DNA of 64,000 bases from Arcanobacterium phocisimile (GTDB lineage Bacteria; Actinomycetota; Actinomycetes; Actinomycetales; Actinomycetaceae): contig NZ_CP070228.1 in assembly GCF_016904675.1 (NCBI RefSeq), forward strand, positions 1,116,001 through 1,180,000, read 5' to 3'. Of this stretch, positions 54,701 to 63,693 are shown one piece after another. Under the pieces are notes generated by a model. The model did no database searches. It worked only from the letters and a program-made list of their open reading frames with translations, and was not told the DNA's origin. Position 1 is the first letter of the stretch. Each line of letters begins with the position of its first letter. The translations under genes and the position numbers were made by a program.

Positions 54701-57220
54701 TGCGTATTCAACATCTGCAGCATTTCGACGTACAAGAAGCTGTGGGAAGATCACATCTTGCATGCCATCGGCATTTGGTGACATCCACAACGTCAGATCA
54801 CGATCATCTTCTGGATCATCAACCACATCATTAAGTAGGCCCATTGGGACGACGAGGTCTTCACGCAGAGTAGCGAGGCCAGTGTATGCAGTATGCGGAA
54901 CGGGATCGCCCCACTCGACGTCTGGCTCTTCGATGATACGCTCGTCATTCCAATTACCCGCAAAGCCTAAGTATGGAACAGAAATATCTGGAACGTTGTT
55001 ACCGATGAAGCGAGCCCATCCTTCAACGTAATGTGGTGTTGAAGTTTCCGGTATGAGTGTAAAAGAAACACTCCGTTCTTCGCCAGCTGGAATCGTAACA
55101 TTCGTGGCCTCTGCGCTGAGCTGTTCGTTAGAGACAACTGTTGTGACGTTTCCTGATTCAGCCTGGACTTCGTTAACCACCCGTTGCTCCGGGATCGTGT
55201 ACGACGCATCCTCTTGCCCGTAGTTATGTAATAGGACGGTAAACGTGGTGGGCTTTTTAACCTCACGTAACGAGACATACGGTAAGCCATCTACCTTAGC
55301 AATCACCGTAGTCGATGCTGCGTGATCAATTCGGGCCAAACCTGCACCAACTTGACGTGGAGCATAAGGAATTCCTTCCTCACTCTCAGGTATCTGTGCG
55401 GTGTTCATCAACGCTGCACGAATCCGTTCTGTGCGCTCCGTCCCTGTCAGTTCTGGCGACGTCTTAGCATAGTGTTGCCACAATAGTGCAGAAAGGCCAG
55501 CAACGTTCGGGGATGCCATTGACGTTCCCGACATCGAAATATAACGATCGTCATTTTGCGTCGAATATACTTCTCCGCCAATACCAGAAATATGCGGTGC
55601 GAAATCGAGTGTTGGAGTTGGACCCCACGAGGTGAACGATGAAGGCCGTAGGGCTTGCTTCCCGCCGTATTCGGTAAGCATCCGGTTATTAGTGAACGTT
55701 ACGTAGACCTTTTGTTCTTTCAACTCATTGCTGAGTTTTTCACCCACAGAGTGGTAAGTCGATGCAGAGAATTGTGAATATTGCTCAATTCCCCCCATGC
55801 CGATGAACTCTTCTCCGTGATCTGCACTGTTATAAACCAGCACGCCTGCCGCATGAGCTGCAAATGAACGCTCGAACATGTCTGAGAAACGCTCTTTTCC
55901 ACGCTGGATAAGAGCAAACTTTCCGGCAAGTTTTGTTCGCTTGTCTGAGGTAAAATCGCTCTCTTGACCGTATCCTAGATCCACAAGCTCATACGTCTTT
56001 CCGTCGGCGCTACCCGTCGCAGCCTTGTGCGGTAGGGATTGCTCTGCGCCAGTTTCACCAACGCGCCAGGTTGCCACCGGGACAACTTGCACTTGGTTAT
56101 CGAGTGAGGCCACTGCGAAACTTCCGGTATCGGCTGCTGGAGATCCGAGCGTTGCATCATCGAGTAGTCCCGAAGCATTATCTAATTCTCCGTTGGGCGA
56201 GAAATTCTTTCCCTCATTGCCCGCAGCAACAACTACCAAAACTCCCGCTTCACGCGCTTTGGCGATAGCACGCGCTACTCCATCTGAATCATTCCGGTTA
56301 CCATTGGCAGAGCCTAAAGACATATTAATGATATCGGCATCCAGTTTCACTGAAGCTTCGATAGCAGCAATAATATCTGAATCATTCGCCCGTGCATCTG
56401 GGTTGTTTGGAAAAACCTTCATAGCTAAGAGTTGAGCTCGTGGAGCTACTCCATTAAACGACTCGTTTTCAATGATATTTGGTTGCGCAATATCTTCCCT
56501 GCTTGAGCCATTAGCCCCGACGATACCGGCTACGTGCTGCCCATGTTCACTTTCATTATGATCAATAATTTCATAATTATCGTCGGCAAAGTTATATCCG
56601 GCTGGTACCTTACACGTAAACAAGGAACCGTGGGAGGTATCTGGCGCAAGCTTTGCTCGCGCGCATTCGCTTTCCGACAACTGTAGATCTTTATGCCGTG
56701 GATCTATACCCGAATCGATGATGGAAACGACGGTTCCGCTACCATCGAGGCCGTAGCGATCGAAAGCAGTTGGAACACCTTCCATGTTTCGCGCATTGTG
56801 TTCTAGTTTTCCAAATGTACGCTCCCGTCTAACAGAAGCGACCTCTGCCTCACGTTGTAAAGCCGGGATCTTATTCGCTGGCATTGTCGCGGCAAAACCA
56901 TTAACGAGGAAACCGAGCTGACGCCCCAGCTCTAAGTCGTATTTTTCTTGCCACTTCGAAATTAATTGTGCTTGTTTATATTTATTGTCTGCTTCACCGA
57001 GTTCGGATACACGTGTTGGCTGTTGCTTGAGAAGTACAAGAACGCGAACACGTTGTGATGTCTGATCACTGTGAGCTTTGATCAAGGAATCGGCATCTCT
57101 CAATGAGATGTCGCTGGAATGCCGTGCTTGCGACAAAGGTGTTGCACTTGCTGGCGCTGCCACTCCAACACTGAGAATCAGCGATAAAGCAAGGGCTGCA
57201 GATTTTAAAAGTCTCCCCAT
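51770..57220 (-). CDS. LPXTG-anchored subtilisin-like serine protease (S8, multidomain)
   Basis: A secreted, wall-anchored 1816-residue protease. A signal peptide (about 1-26, ending APASA) is followed by an I9-type propeptide. The S8 catalytic domain has Asp169 (IIDSGIDPRH), His226 (EHGQHVAGI), the oxyanion-region AAGNEG and Ser567 (MSGTSMASPN). A PA-like insert (about 400-490) precedes the Ser. Fn3/A-domain-like modules follow (about 640-1200). Then comes a proline hinge (LLPPPPPPLPGG, about 1207) and further Ig-like domains. The end is LPKTG, a hydrophobic helix and KGARRF. The architecture resembles streptococcal C5a peptidase and lactocepins. Start ATG with AAGGGG. Likely degrades host or environmental proteins. 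Confidence 0.94.
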   Translation of the reverse strand: MGRLLKSAALALSLILSVGVAAPASATPLSQARHSSDISLRDADSLIKAHSDQTSQRVRVLVLLKQQPTRVSELGEADNKYKQAQLISKWQEKYDLELGRQLGFLVNGFAATMPANKIPALQREAEVASVRRERTFGKLEHNARNMEGVPTAFDRYGLDGSGTVVSIIDSGIDPRHKDLQLSESECARAKLAPDTSHGSLFTCKVPAGYNFADDNYEIIDHNESEHGQHVAGIVGANGSSREDIAQPNIIENESFNGVAPRAQLLAMKVFPNNPDARANDSDIIAAIEASVKLDADIINMSLGSANGNRNDSDGVARAIAKAREAGVLVVVAAGNEGKNFSPNGELDNASGLLDDATLGSPAADTGSFAVASLDNQVQVVPVATWRVGETGAEQSLPHKAATGSADGKTYELVDLGYGQESDFTSDKRTKLAGKFALIQRGKERFSDMFERSFAAHAAGVLVYNSADHGEEFIGMGGIEQYSQFSASTYHSVGEKLSNELKEQKVYVTFTNNRMLTEYGGKQALRPSSFTSWGPTPTLDFAPHISGIGGEVYSTQNDDRYISMSGTSMASPNVAGLSALLWQHYAKTSPELTGTERTERIRAALMNTAQIPESEEGIPYAPRQVGAGLARIDHAASTTVIAKVDGLPYVSLREVKKPTTFTVLLHNYGQEDASYTIPEQRVVNEVQAESGNVTTVVSNEQLSAEATNVTIPAGEERSVSFTLIPETSTPHYVEGWARFIGNNVPDISVPYLGFAGNWNDERIIEEPDVEWGDPVPHTAYTGLATLREDLVVPMGLLNDVVDDPEDDRDLTLWMSPNADGMQDVIFPQLLVRRNAADVEYAIESTDGKIRQTTGKQQDLRRLTLKTALSPEMTNDTIVENASAYGFDGKIYDPKNVKLTNVPDGQYKFVVKTRISSDYDWQVIELPFGIDTSIPTVSFGRYDRESGYVYFTVEDTGSGIQVLPVVDTDSETNIVAERVNNSDSQFRVQVSPDTTHVVVTAGDMAANVATAAHILDPEAKLSVAFAHDIETGPIGPIDPFVTTAGDTNGPKLILDGYVADDVARVTINGSDVDITDRNFYELFPLVAGNNDITIVAFDNTGAQVSRIRLKPFYDDEPPVLDIKSPVPVAESMVTVVGQITDNNPDAELVVLVDGIRAQIDENGDFSAAVEVSDEAQTVTVVASDGAQRISQAVPIAGRGADNLLPPPPPPLPGGPGIPPLPDDGWNEGSPLPEVTNAQCSEQLDICAVPTDTTDYDRDSETFSLRGTLDAQHIVKLQLVPTGQAVDGKIVEPEPLVAEIDHEAGTFVIEIPAQTGQNDFRLEVFASGREGVESEKVSEHGFKLLIDVNVPRIHIDQPITIGGSIFTQTNNVVFTGKVSDDGWGYKFLINNDTVEERENNSGHGPRSNEREFTYPLKVEDDDKVLLTVIDSFGNQILGVYPVVVDKTAPTVTARHGDETLTESTLIQDDKPLDISANDRHVRRLKVELRDIAGKTISTDSVFSNVDVTERRVEDLMADVREIRDAAMKDSLSDGATELSSSAFSSSLESSEGLNASTGSVENEMFLSGTEVDVTSQDLAIRIETRDLDAGLYTLTMLADDLAGNNARSAVTFAVDRLPLIQGPHTVDLALTQEEMRNTALVAEGLFNKFTIVDDGSADFVGDGSGAGQARFLLDPSTVFVPGVNNVMLRVVQPNGMEAHKLIAVNVVVKDTPTKPTIDDSAKPESPAGTPGGSTMPRVDGSLIPPTGVAILPQDGKMQPQAPILISGDSISAGPHVDHTLTNSLNSELPKTGSYAGFLVVFALMLVIGGVSINKGARRF

Positions 57221-57429
57221 CAGTTCCCCTTCGAATATTAAACTTAACGCAATCTTTACTTTATATCTTTATTGAACATTTACTTTTAGTTGAATTAGTT
57301 TCCGTGTTCAAAATCTCTATCTTTAACATTTCGTGCCATAAAATACACTTATCTTGTAAGTGACACCCAATCATTGGGAGCAACATAACTGCCTAGCTGG
57401 TAAGCTGGTTGCGTCCGTAATAAAAACAC

Positions 57430-58104
57430 ATGCTGGTGATTACTATTTTCCCCCCTTCAAGAGTATTCAGATTAGGCGTTTGGCTCTGCATAATCAGTGG
57501 CATCATGTACGCCTCGTTCTTGCTGGAGATTTTCTACCAATTTCCTCTAAATCCCCGCGTAAGTTATTTATCTGAATATTTCTCGATCGACAGTCCCTAC
57601 CGGATCGTCTTTGCTACATCTGATTTACTCTCCGCAGCTTTAACCTTGGCTGGCTTGGCATGCCTCGGCGACTATTATCGCTATTGGACCCGCTGGCAAT
57701 TACTTATCGCATTTTCCTACGTGGTGTTTTCAGTATTTACCGTTCTCGATGTCTCCCTCCCTCTGAAATGCGCTGAGTCCTTGGACTTTTGCGCAAAAAC
57801 AGGTTTGACACCTCACATGGTCGCGTCCGCATTCGTGAGCGCTAGTTTAATCGCGATATCCATCGGCACCATCGCGCTGATAACTCAAGGAAAGATTCGT
57901 GGCGGTATGTGTCGCGCCTTGCTCGCTATCGTTTTGCTATATCTCGCCCTCACAGCTTTAATCGCCTACTTAGACTTAATGAATATGCCAGTAGGATACG
58001 CCCAGCGGGCTCACGTCTTTTTCTCTTGCGCGCTCTTGGCGAGTGCTGGTTTACTCCTCAGCCCTTATGAATATTCTCTTCCCTGGTCTCGCACTCGCGC
58101 CTGA
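57430..58104 (+). CDS. DUF998-like membrane protein
   Basis: A 224-residue protein with six hydrophobic segments (for example VWLCIISGIMYASFLLEIFY at about 17-36), and SYLSEYFSIDSPYR in the first loop, which suits the DUF998 family. No catalytic motif is known. No ribosome-binding site is clear at the ATG at 57430, so the start may be further in. Its last 38 bases overlap the hydrolase gene in another frame. The 209 bases to the subtilase start show no gene. A role with the convergent lysX is guilt by association. Confidence 0.75.
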   Translation: MLVITIFPPSRVFRLGVWLCIISGIMYASFLLEIFYQFPLNPRVSYLSEYFSIDSPYRIVFATSDLLSAALTLAGLACLGDYYRYWTRWQLLIAFSYVVFSVFTVLDVSLPLKCAESLDFCAKTGLTPHMVASAFVSASLIAISIGTIALITQGKIRGGMCRALLAIVLLYLALTALIAYLDLMNMPVGYAQRAHVFFSCALLASAGLLLSPYEYSLPWSRTRA

Positions 58105-58726
58105 GCTATACGTAACTGGTTTCCCAAAAGCCTGCATCATTGATCCTTGGGTTCACCCGTGGTCAACCGCGTCCCCTGACTTGCTGATAGCACCGTCTAC
58201 CTATTCGCGAACTTTAATCGGTCACTCTCTTGGTGGTCTCGTGGCACTCGAATGGGCACTGATGCACCCAGAGCTAGTTGATCATCTACTTCTGTTGGAT
58301 CCAACGACGCCGAGTGAGCGTCCGCCTTCACGTGCCGAACATGCACTATTATCAGCCATGCCTGCACTAACACCAGCCCTCGTCCCGTTAACAATGCCAA
58401 CACTCGCCCCATTCATCAGTAGTAGTATCCGGCATAAACGTTACCGCGGGTCGCGAAATATAAAATTCTTACTCGACGAATTGCGCAACGCACATCTTCG
58501 TCAATCGCGCGTTGCTACCCTCTTAAAAGACCATCCGCTACCTGCACATATTCGTACGACGATACTGATAGGTGCCGGCAACGGTACAGAGCACGAATTT
58601 TTATCCGAGCAACACCAACTTGCACAAACTCTCAACGCTACGTTGATACATTTGTGGGGTGAGGGGCACCTCTTCCCGCTACGCCACCCGGAACTGGTTG
58701 CGCCGTTCGTGCCTCCGAATTACTAA
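58067..58726 (+). CDS. Alpha/beta-fold hydrolase
   Basis: A small hydrolase of about 219 residues. The nucleophile elbow is GHSLGG (Ser54), with MNILFPGLALAPELY as the first strand and GEGHLFPL holding the catalytic His near residue 207. It most resembles BioH-like esterases. There is no signal peptide, so it is cytosolic. Start at the ATG at 58067, overlapping the DUF998 gene; the in-frame ATG at 58043 is the alternative. Stops 4 bases before convergent lysX. Aminoacyl-lipid hydrolases occur beside lipid aminoacylation genes in some Gram-positives, which makes that a candidate role. Confidence 0.8.
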   Translation: MNILFPGLALAPELYVTGFPKACIIDPWVHPWSTASPDLLIAPSTYSRTLIGHSLGGLVALEWALMHPELVDHLLLLDPTTPSERPPSRAEHALLSAMPALTPALVPLTMPTLAPFISSSIRHKRYRGSRNIKFLLDELRNAHLRQSRVATLLKDHPLPAHIRTTILIGAGNGTEHEFLSEQHQLAQTLNATLIHLWGEGHLFPLRHPELVAPFVPPNY

Positions 58727-58729
58727 AGT

Positions 58730-61700
58730 TTATTTTTCCGGCTTAACAAAGGGAAACGCGAGGACTTCGCGAATGGTAGTCCCGGTCAAAAACATCACCA
58801 TTCGGTCAACGCCTAATCCAAGACCACCAGTTGGTGGCATACCGAATTCGAGTGCAGTGAGGAATGGTTCATCAATTTCCATCGCTTCAGGATCACCACC
58901 TGCAGCGAGCAGAGATTGCTCAGTAAATCGCTTCCGTTGCTCAAGTGGATGAGCCAGCTCGGTATATGCGGTTCCTAGCTCCATTCCAAGGCCCACAAGA
59001 TCCCAGCGCTGAGCAATATGGGGATTATCTGGGTCAGCCATCGTCAACGGCGAGGTCTCTACCGGGAAACCCGTATAGAACGTTGGGAATACCGTATTTG
59101 GTTCAACAAATTCATCGTAGAGTTCAGTGACGAGTTGGCCAACCGTCTCCGCCTCAATCTCGTATTCTTCGGCGAGATCAGTATATTCGCTCATATCTGC
59201 GCCAGGCGTGATCTTTCGACCAATTACCTTCGATACCGCGTCGAATACGGGAATAACTGGCCACGGTTGGCTCAAATCGAGGACCGTGCCATCCGCAGCA
59301 ATGATTTCCGGTTTGCCGTTCACAACCTCCGCGGCCCCGCGGAAGAGGTCTTCAGTGAGCTCACGCATCGTATTCCAATCACCATATGCTTCATAGGCTT
59401 CGAGCGAGGTGAACTCCGGATTGTGGGTATTATCAACACCTTCGTTGCGGAAGTTTCGGCCGATCTCGAAGACTTTTGGTGTTCCTCCTACAACTAGACG
59501 TTTGAGGTATAGCTCTGGTGCAATACGCAAAGTCAACGGCTGATCATAGGCATTAATGTGTGTGTGGAAGGGGCGAGCGTTCGCGCCTCCGTGGATGGCT
59601 TGCAAGATCGGAGTTTCAGCTTCAAGATATCCGGACTTGTAGAGCGTTTGGCGCACATACGCAACCACCCGTGCACGTAAGGTAAACAATTCGTAGGCAC
59701 GTGCGTTTAACGCGTAGTCAATATGCCGCAACTTGGCACGTAAATGCGGGTTGGTTAGCGCAGTTTTCGGCATTGGAACGAGGGACTTGGCAGCCATCGC
59801 CCACCCGATCGCCAGCAATGACTGCGTGCCGTTGCGCGAAGTGCCGAGTGTGCCGGTCACTGAGAGCAGATCGCCACGGTTGACCAACGCGCGGAAATCG
59901 CTCCAAGCTTGCCCGGCGCTGCGTTCAAAAATAATCTGGATCTTATGGTGTTCTTCGACAACATCGGCGAAGACAACACCGCCGAAATCACGGATGTAGT
60001 GGACACGGCCCGTGATCGAAATTTTGCCCTCGCTGAGATTCTCGCACTGCAGTACCTGCGCAATAGAGTGGGTTCGTGGTACAGCCGTGGGATATCCCGT
60101 TAGCCCTGCCTTTTCAAGCTTAGCGAGTTTCCGACGTCGAACTCGGCGTTGTTCTGGGATATGCGGTTCGGGTGCGGGGCGATGAATAAGAGACTTTTCT
60201 AGTGCGATAATCTCCTCAGGATCACCTACCGGCGGGAAATAACGTGAAATTGTTGGCAAGAAACCTTCGGCTGCAGCGTAGGCAACCAATGTGCGGGCAC
60301 CGAAGAATGCGTTATCGATGCACAGATATCGGGTCTGCCACCGCGGACGATACTTGACGTTGGAACGATACAACGAATAGATCTGCCACCAACGCGAAGT
60401 GAACATGAGGAACTTTAACGCAACGCGTTGTAGCGGGCTCGCACCCACCTTCGAGCCACGTTCAATCGTTTCACGCATAACCACAAAGTTTAACGAGATC
60501 TGCTCAACGCCAAGATTTGGTGATTCTTGGGCTAGGGTTGCCACCATGAGTTCGGTGACTCCCGAGACCGCATTCGGGGACCGACGCATAACGTCGAGCG
60601 ATAGACCGTGTAACCCCCACGGCGCGAAAGTTAAGAGACCGACGGGTTCGCCATGTGCATCGTGTGCCGTGACGACGACGGTGCGCGAGTCGCGTGGATC
60701 GCCTACTCGTTCTGATGCCATGGTAAAGCCGCGTTCATCTCCCACGCGCCACGCATCAGCGCGAAGGGCAAGTGCAGTTAATTCGTCCGCCGGTATACTG
60801 GCTTGCCGGCGTACTTTGACCGTATAACCGGCACGACGCGGTCCGCTCAAAGCACGACGGACTTCTGGGAGTTCTTTGAGATGGAAATCGGCAACATCGA
60901 TGATTGTTTCATCGCCGAGTGGTACGGGATATAAGCTGGCTGCTTTATATGCGCGCGCTCCTGCTTCGGAGGCGGATACTGCGGCGATCGCCCAGGAATT
61001 TGCGCGGGCATAATCTCGCCATGCGGCAATGGCCGCGTTCCATGATTGGGGATCACCAATAGGATCACCTGCAGCCATACAAACGCCATTAACTACGCGA
61101 TAGGTCACGGCAGCACGTTGATCGGGTGCGGCAACAACGTTCCGATCGTAACGGGTGGCGAAGTAACCTAGGGAATCTGGCGATGGCGGATCTAACAGCA
61201 ACCGGCGAATCAGCAGGTGCTCTTGGGGGCTGACTGATGGGACTCGTTCAGACTTGAGCAACACCATCAGCGCGATGAATAAGCCACTTGCAGAGATAAC
61301 TCCGGCAACTATTCTTACGGTTGCCGGCACCCAGAAACGCACGTTTTCGGTGGGGTCATCTGGAGATAGTCCCATTGCGGTATTGATCGCCGTCGCAAAG
61401 AGGTTATCTGGGGTTTGGAAATGGATCGAGGTGAGCATGATGCATACGACAACAGCCGACAGTGTCAACCCAGCTGTGAGAATAGCTAGGCTGAGGATCC
61501 AGCGTCCGCTTACGCGGCGCGGGAATTCTCCAAGCGACCAAATACCAAGTGCTATGTATAACAGCCCAAAAATAAGGTTTGAAATTATCCCAATCCGGAT
61601 CAGCATCGGCAAGAGCGCAAAATCGTCGGAAAATAGGGTCAGTTCGATACTCGAAACAATAACGCTCGGGAGCTGAATAGCAGCAAGGTAGAAAATCAGC

Positions 61701-61927
61701 GCCGAACGCTGCCCGCGCAACATTCCCGAGGTTAAAATAACCATCAGCAAAGTGACAAAAAGTGTCGGATAGCCTGGGATGGAGATGAAGAAAAAGAGTT
61801 GGTCGACGAATGCAATCAAGCCCGGGGAAATGTAGCGTAAAACTAGACCTAACACTAACCAGATAGCTGATATCTGTGCGGTGATCAGGATAAGTGAAGA
61901 ACGGGAATACCGTGTAGTTTTAGCCAT
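58730..61927 (-). CDS. lysX: LysX: lysylphosphatidylglycerol synthase fused to lysyl-tRNA synthetase
   Basis: A 1065-residue bifunctional protein that charges tRNA-Lys and transfers lysine to phosphatidylglycerol, giving resistance to cationic peptides in mycobacteria. Six to seven membrane helices (about 10-235) precede an MprF-type DUF2156 transferase (about 250-560; MAAGDPIGDPQSW, GLHGLSLDVMRRSPNA). A LysS part follows (about 600-1065) with the OB fold (ITGRVHYIRDFGGVVF), class II motif 2 (GRNFRNEGVDNTHNPEF) and motif 3 (GLGLGVDRMVMFL). ATG at 61927 with GGGAG close upstream; a TTG at 61948 is possible. Whether a separate lysS exists cannot be seen here. Confidence 0.95.
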   Translation of the reverse strand: MAKTTRYSRSSLILITAQISAIWLVLGLVLRYISPGLIAFVDQLFFFISIPGYPTLFVTLLMVILTSGMLRGQRSALIFYLAAIQLPSVIVSSIELTLFSDDFALLPMLIRIGIISNLIFGLLYIALGIWSLGEFPRRVSGRWILSLAILTAGLTLSAVVVCIMLTSIHFQTPDNLFATAINTAMGLSPDDPTENVRFWVPATVRIVAGVISASGLFIALMVLLKSERVPSVSPQEHLLIRRLLLDPPSPDSLGYFATRYDRNVVAAPDQRAAVTYRVVNGVCMAAGDPIGDPQSWNAAIAAWRDYARANSWAIAAVSASEAGARAYKAASLYPVPLGDETIIDVADFHLKELPEVRRALSGPRRAGYTVKVRRQASIPADELTALALRADAWRVGDERGFTMASERVGDPRDSRTVVVTAHDAHGEPVGLLTFAPWGLHGLSLDVMRRSPNAVSGVTELMVATLAQESPNLGVEQISLNFVVMRETIERGSKVGASPLQRVALKFLMFTSRWWQIYSLYRSNVKYRPRWQTRYLCIDNAFFGARTLVAYAAAEGFLPTISRYFPPVGDPEEIIALEKSLIHRPAPEPHIPEQRRVRRRKLAKLEKAGLTGYPTAVPRTHSIAQVLQCENLSEGKISITGRVHYIRDFGGVVFADVVEEHHKIQIIFERSAGQAWSDFRALVNRGDLLSVTGTLGTSRNGTQSLLAIGWAMAAKSLVPMPKTALTNPHLRAKLRHIDYALNARAYELFTLRARVVAYVRQTLYKSGYLEAETPILQAIHGGANARPFHTHINAYDQPLTLRIAPELYLKRLVVGGTPKVFEIGRNFRNEGVDNTHNPEFTSLEAYEAYGDWNTMRELTEDLFRGAAEVVNGKPEIIAADGTVLDLSQPWPVIPVFDAVSKVIGRKITPGADMSEYTDLAEEYEIEAETVGQLVTELYDEFVEPNTVFPTFYTGFPVETSPLTMADPDNPHIAQRWDLVGLGMELGTAYTELAHPLEQRKRFTEQSLLAAGGDPEAMEIDEPFLTALEFGMPPTGGLGLGVDRMVMFLTGTTIREVLAFPFVKPEK

Positions 61928-61963
61928 GGCTCCCAGTTTAGTGGACAACCATGACCAAAACTA

Positions 61964-63046
61964 TCAGATGACAGTTACTGGATAATCACAATAAGTACAC
62001 TGTGGTTCTGCCCCGCGGATGCGCAACGCGAGTCCACGTTCGTACTTGGTGACACACCGAGGATTTGAACAACGATAGAACTTAGTCTCCTGGGATTCGG
62101 AAATCTCGTGTCGGGTCTGCGACTGTGAGGCCTCGGCCGCCTCGCGCAGCAACCGGTGAATGAGCGCCATGCGCATCATTTTTCCGTTGTAAGTTTGCTC
62201 GAAATAACGCGCCCGTGGATCGCTATCGATGTCGGGAGCGATTTCACCAACACGAGGCAAGGGATGCATGACGATACTTGTGTCGGACGCGTGGGTCATG
62301 GTTTGTGCATCTAGTTCGTAGGCGCCCTTGAGGCGTTCGTATTCGTGAGGATCGTCGAACCGCTCTTGCTGAACACGCGTCATATAAATAACGTCGGCAT
62401 GTGGCAGTGCGCTGGTGAGCGAGGTCGTTTCAATAATGTCGATCCCGGCTAACTGCACATGTGCCACGAAATCGCGCGGCAGCCGCAGTTCTTCAGGGCT
62501 GACCATAATGAATCGGTTGCCTGGGTAGCGCATCATTGCATGCAGCAACGAGTGAACTGTACGTCCATAAAGCAAGTCACCGACCGCGACGATGGTGAGA
62601 TTTTCCAGACGGCCAAATTCGCGTTCTATGGTGAGCATATCAGCGAGCGTCTGGGTGGGATGGAAGTGTCCACCGTCACCAGCGTTAATCACCGGCACAT
62701 GGGCGGCGTTCGTTGCTACCAAGGCTGCTCCGTCGTGTGGGTGACGCATGGCAACGATGTCCGCATAGTTCGACATCACAGCCAAGGTATCGGCGATCGT
62801 TTCGCCCTTGGTAGCTGAGGAGTTCGACGCCGATGGCACCGAGATCACGTGTCCGCCTAGCCCGTACATTGCGGCTTCGAAGCTGAGCCGGGTACGGGTA
62901 GATGGCTCATAGAACAGTGTGGCAAGAATCTTGTTCTTTGCCGAGTCTTGATACTTTTCTGGATGCGCGATCATCTCGTGCGCGCAGGCAATCAGCTCAT
63001 CGATTTCTGCTACCGAGAAATCACTAATATTGATTAACGAACGCAT
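61964..63046 (-). CDS. pyrB: Aspartate carbamoyltransferase with C-terminal PyrI-type zinc domain
   Basis: Condenses carbamoyl phosphate with aspartate in pyrimidine synthesis. Catalytic motifs: FYEPSTRTRLSF, SATKGETIADT, RHPHDGAA, HFHPTQTLADM and MHPLPRVGEI. After about residue 310, where ordinary catalytic chains end, the protein continues with a Cys4 module: CSNPRC (C-x4-C) and CTYC (C-x2-C) about 25 residues apart. This is the layout of the zinc domain of the regulatory subunit PyrI, but without PyrI's nucleotide-binding domain. 360 residues. ATG at 63046 behind TTAGGGGAG; pyrE ends 2 bases before it. Confidence 0.93.
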   Translation of the reverse strand: MRSLINISDFSVAEIDELIACAHEMIAHPEKYQDSAKNKILATLFYEPSTRTRLSFEAAMYGLGGHVISVPSASNSSATKGETIADTLAVMSNYADIVAMRHPHDGAALVATNAAHVPVINAGDGGHFHPTQTLADMLTIEREFGRLENLTIVAVGDLLYGRTVHSLLHAMMRYPGNRFIMVSPEELRLPRDFVAHVQLAGIDIIETTSLTSALPHADVIYMTRVQQERFDDPHEYERLKGAYELDAQTMTHASDTSIVMHPLPRVGEIAPDIDSDPRARYFEQTYNGKMMRMALIHRLLREAAEASQSQTRHEISESQETKFYRCSNPRCVTKYERGLALRIRGAEPQCTYCDYPVTVI

Positions 63047-63048
63047 GC

Positions 63049-63693
63049 CTACTCCCCTAAGGTCATCCACGCATCGTCGCGTGGATTGTCCCGGAATGCG
63101 CGCAGGCGCGGAATATCAGATGCTGAAATACGTCCGGTTTGCGCAGCCAGTTCGATAATATCGTCGAAGGTGGTCAAGGTGGTGAGGGCGACGTCAGCGT
63201 CACTCATCGCTTGCGTGGCTACTTCCATGCCGTAGCTGAACAGTGCAACGATACCGAGCACGTCCGCGCCGGCTTCGCGCAGGGCATGAACGACGTCGAT
63301 CACTGAGCCACCGGTAGAGACGAGATCTTCAACAACCACGACTTTTGCACCTGGCTCTAGGCGACCTTCAATCTGATTGGTCCGACCGTGATCTTTGGCG
63401 CTCGAACGCACGTATCCCATCGGCAAGCCGAGACGCTCAGCAGCCAGGGCTGCGTGTGCGATACCGGCGGTTGCGGTTCCCATGAGCACGTCAGCTTCCG
63501 GGAACATTTCTTTGATCCGCTCGGCAAGTGAGTCTTCAACGATGGTGCGCTGGGCCGGTGCGCTCAGCACGAGACGGTTATCGGTATAGATCGGGCTTTT
63601 GATGCCGGAGGCCCAGGTGAATGGTTCGTCTGGGCGGAGGAAGACGGCTTCGATATCGAGTAGGGCGCCGGCGACGGTGTGTGCAATATTCAT
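63049..63693 (-). CDS. pyrE: Orotate phosphoribosyltransferase
   Basis: Makes orotidine 5'-phosphate from orotate and PRPP. The PRPP-binding motif VVVVEDLVSTGGSVID (about 113-128) and the FTWASGIKSPIYTDNR substrate segment are typical. 214 residues. ATG at 63693 overlaps the pyrF stop (ATGA), with AAAGGAG upstream; an in-frame extension to 63714 lies in pyrF. Middle gene of pyrF-pyrE-pyrB. Confidence 0.95.
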   Translation of the reverse strand: MNIAHTVAGALLDIEAVFLRPDEPFTWASGIKSPIYTDNRLVLSAPAQRTIVEDSLAERIKEMFPEADVLMGTATAGIAHAALAAERLGLPMGYVRSSAKDHGRTNQIEGRLEPGAKVVVVEDLVSTGGSVIDVVHALREAGADVLGIVALFSYGMEVATQAMSDADVALTTLTTFDDIIELAAQTGRISASDIPRLRAFRDNPRDDAWMTLGE

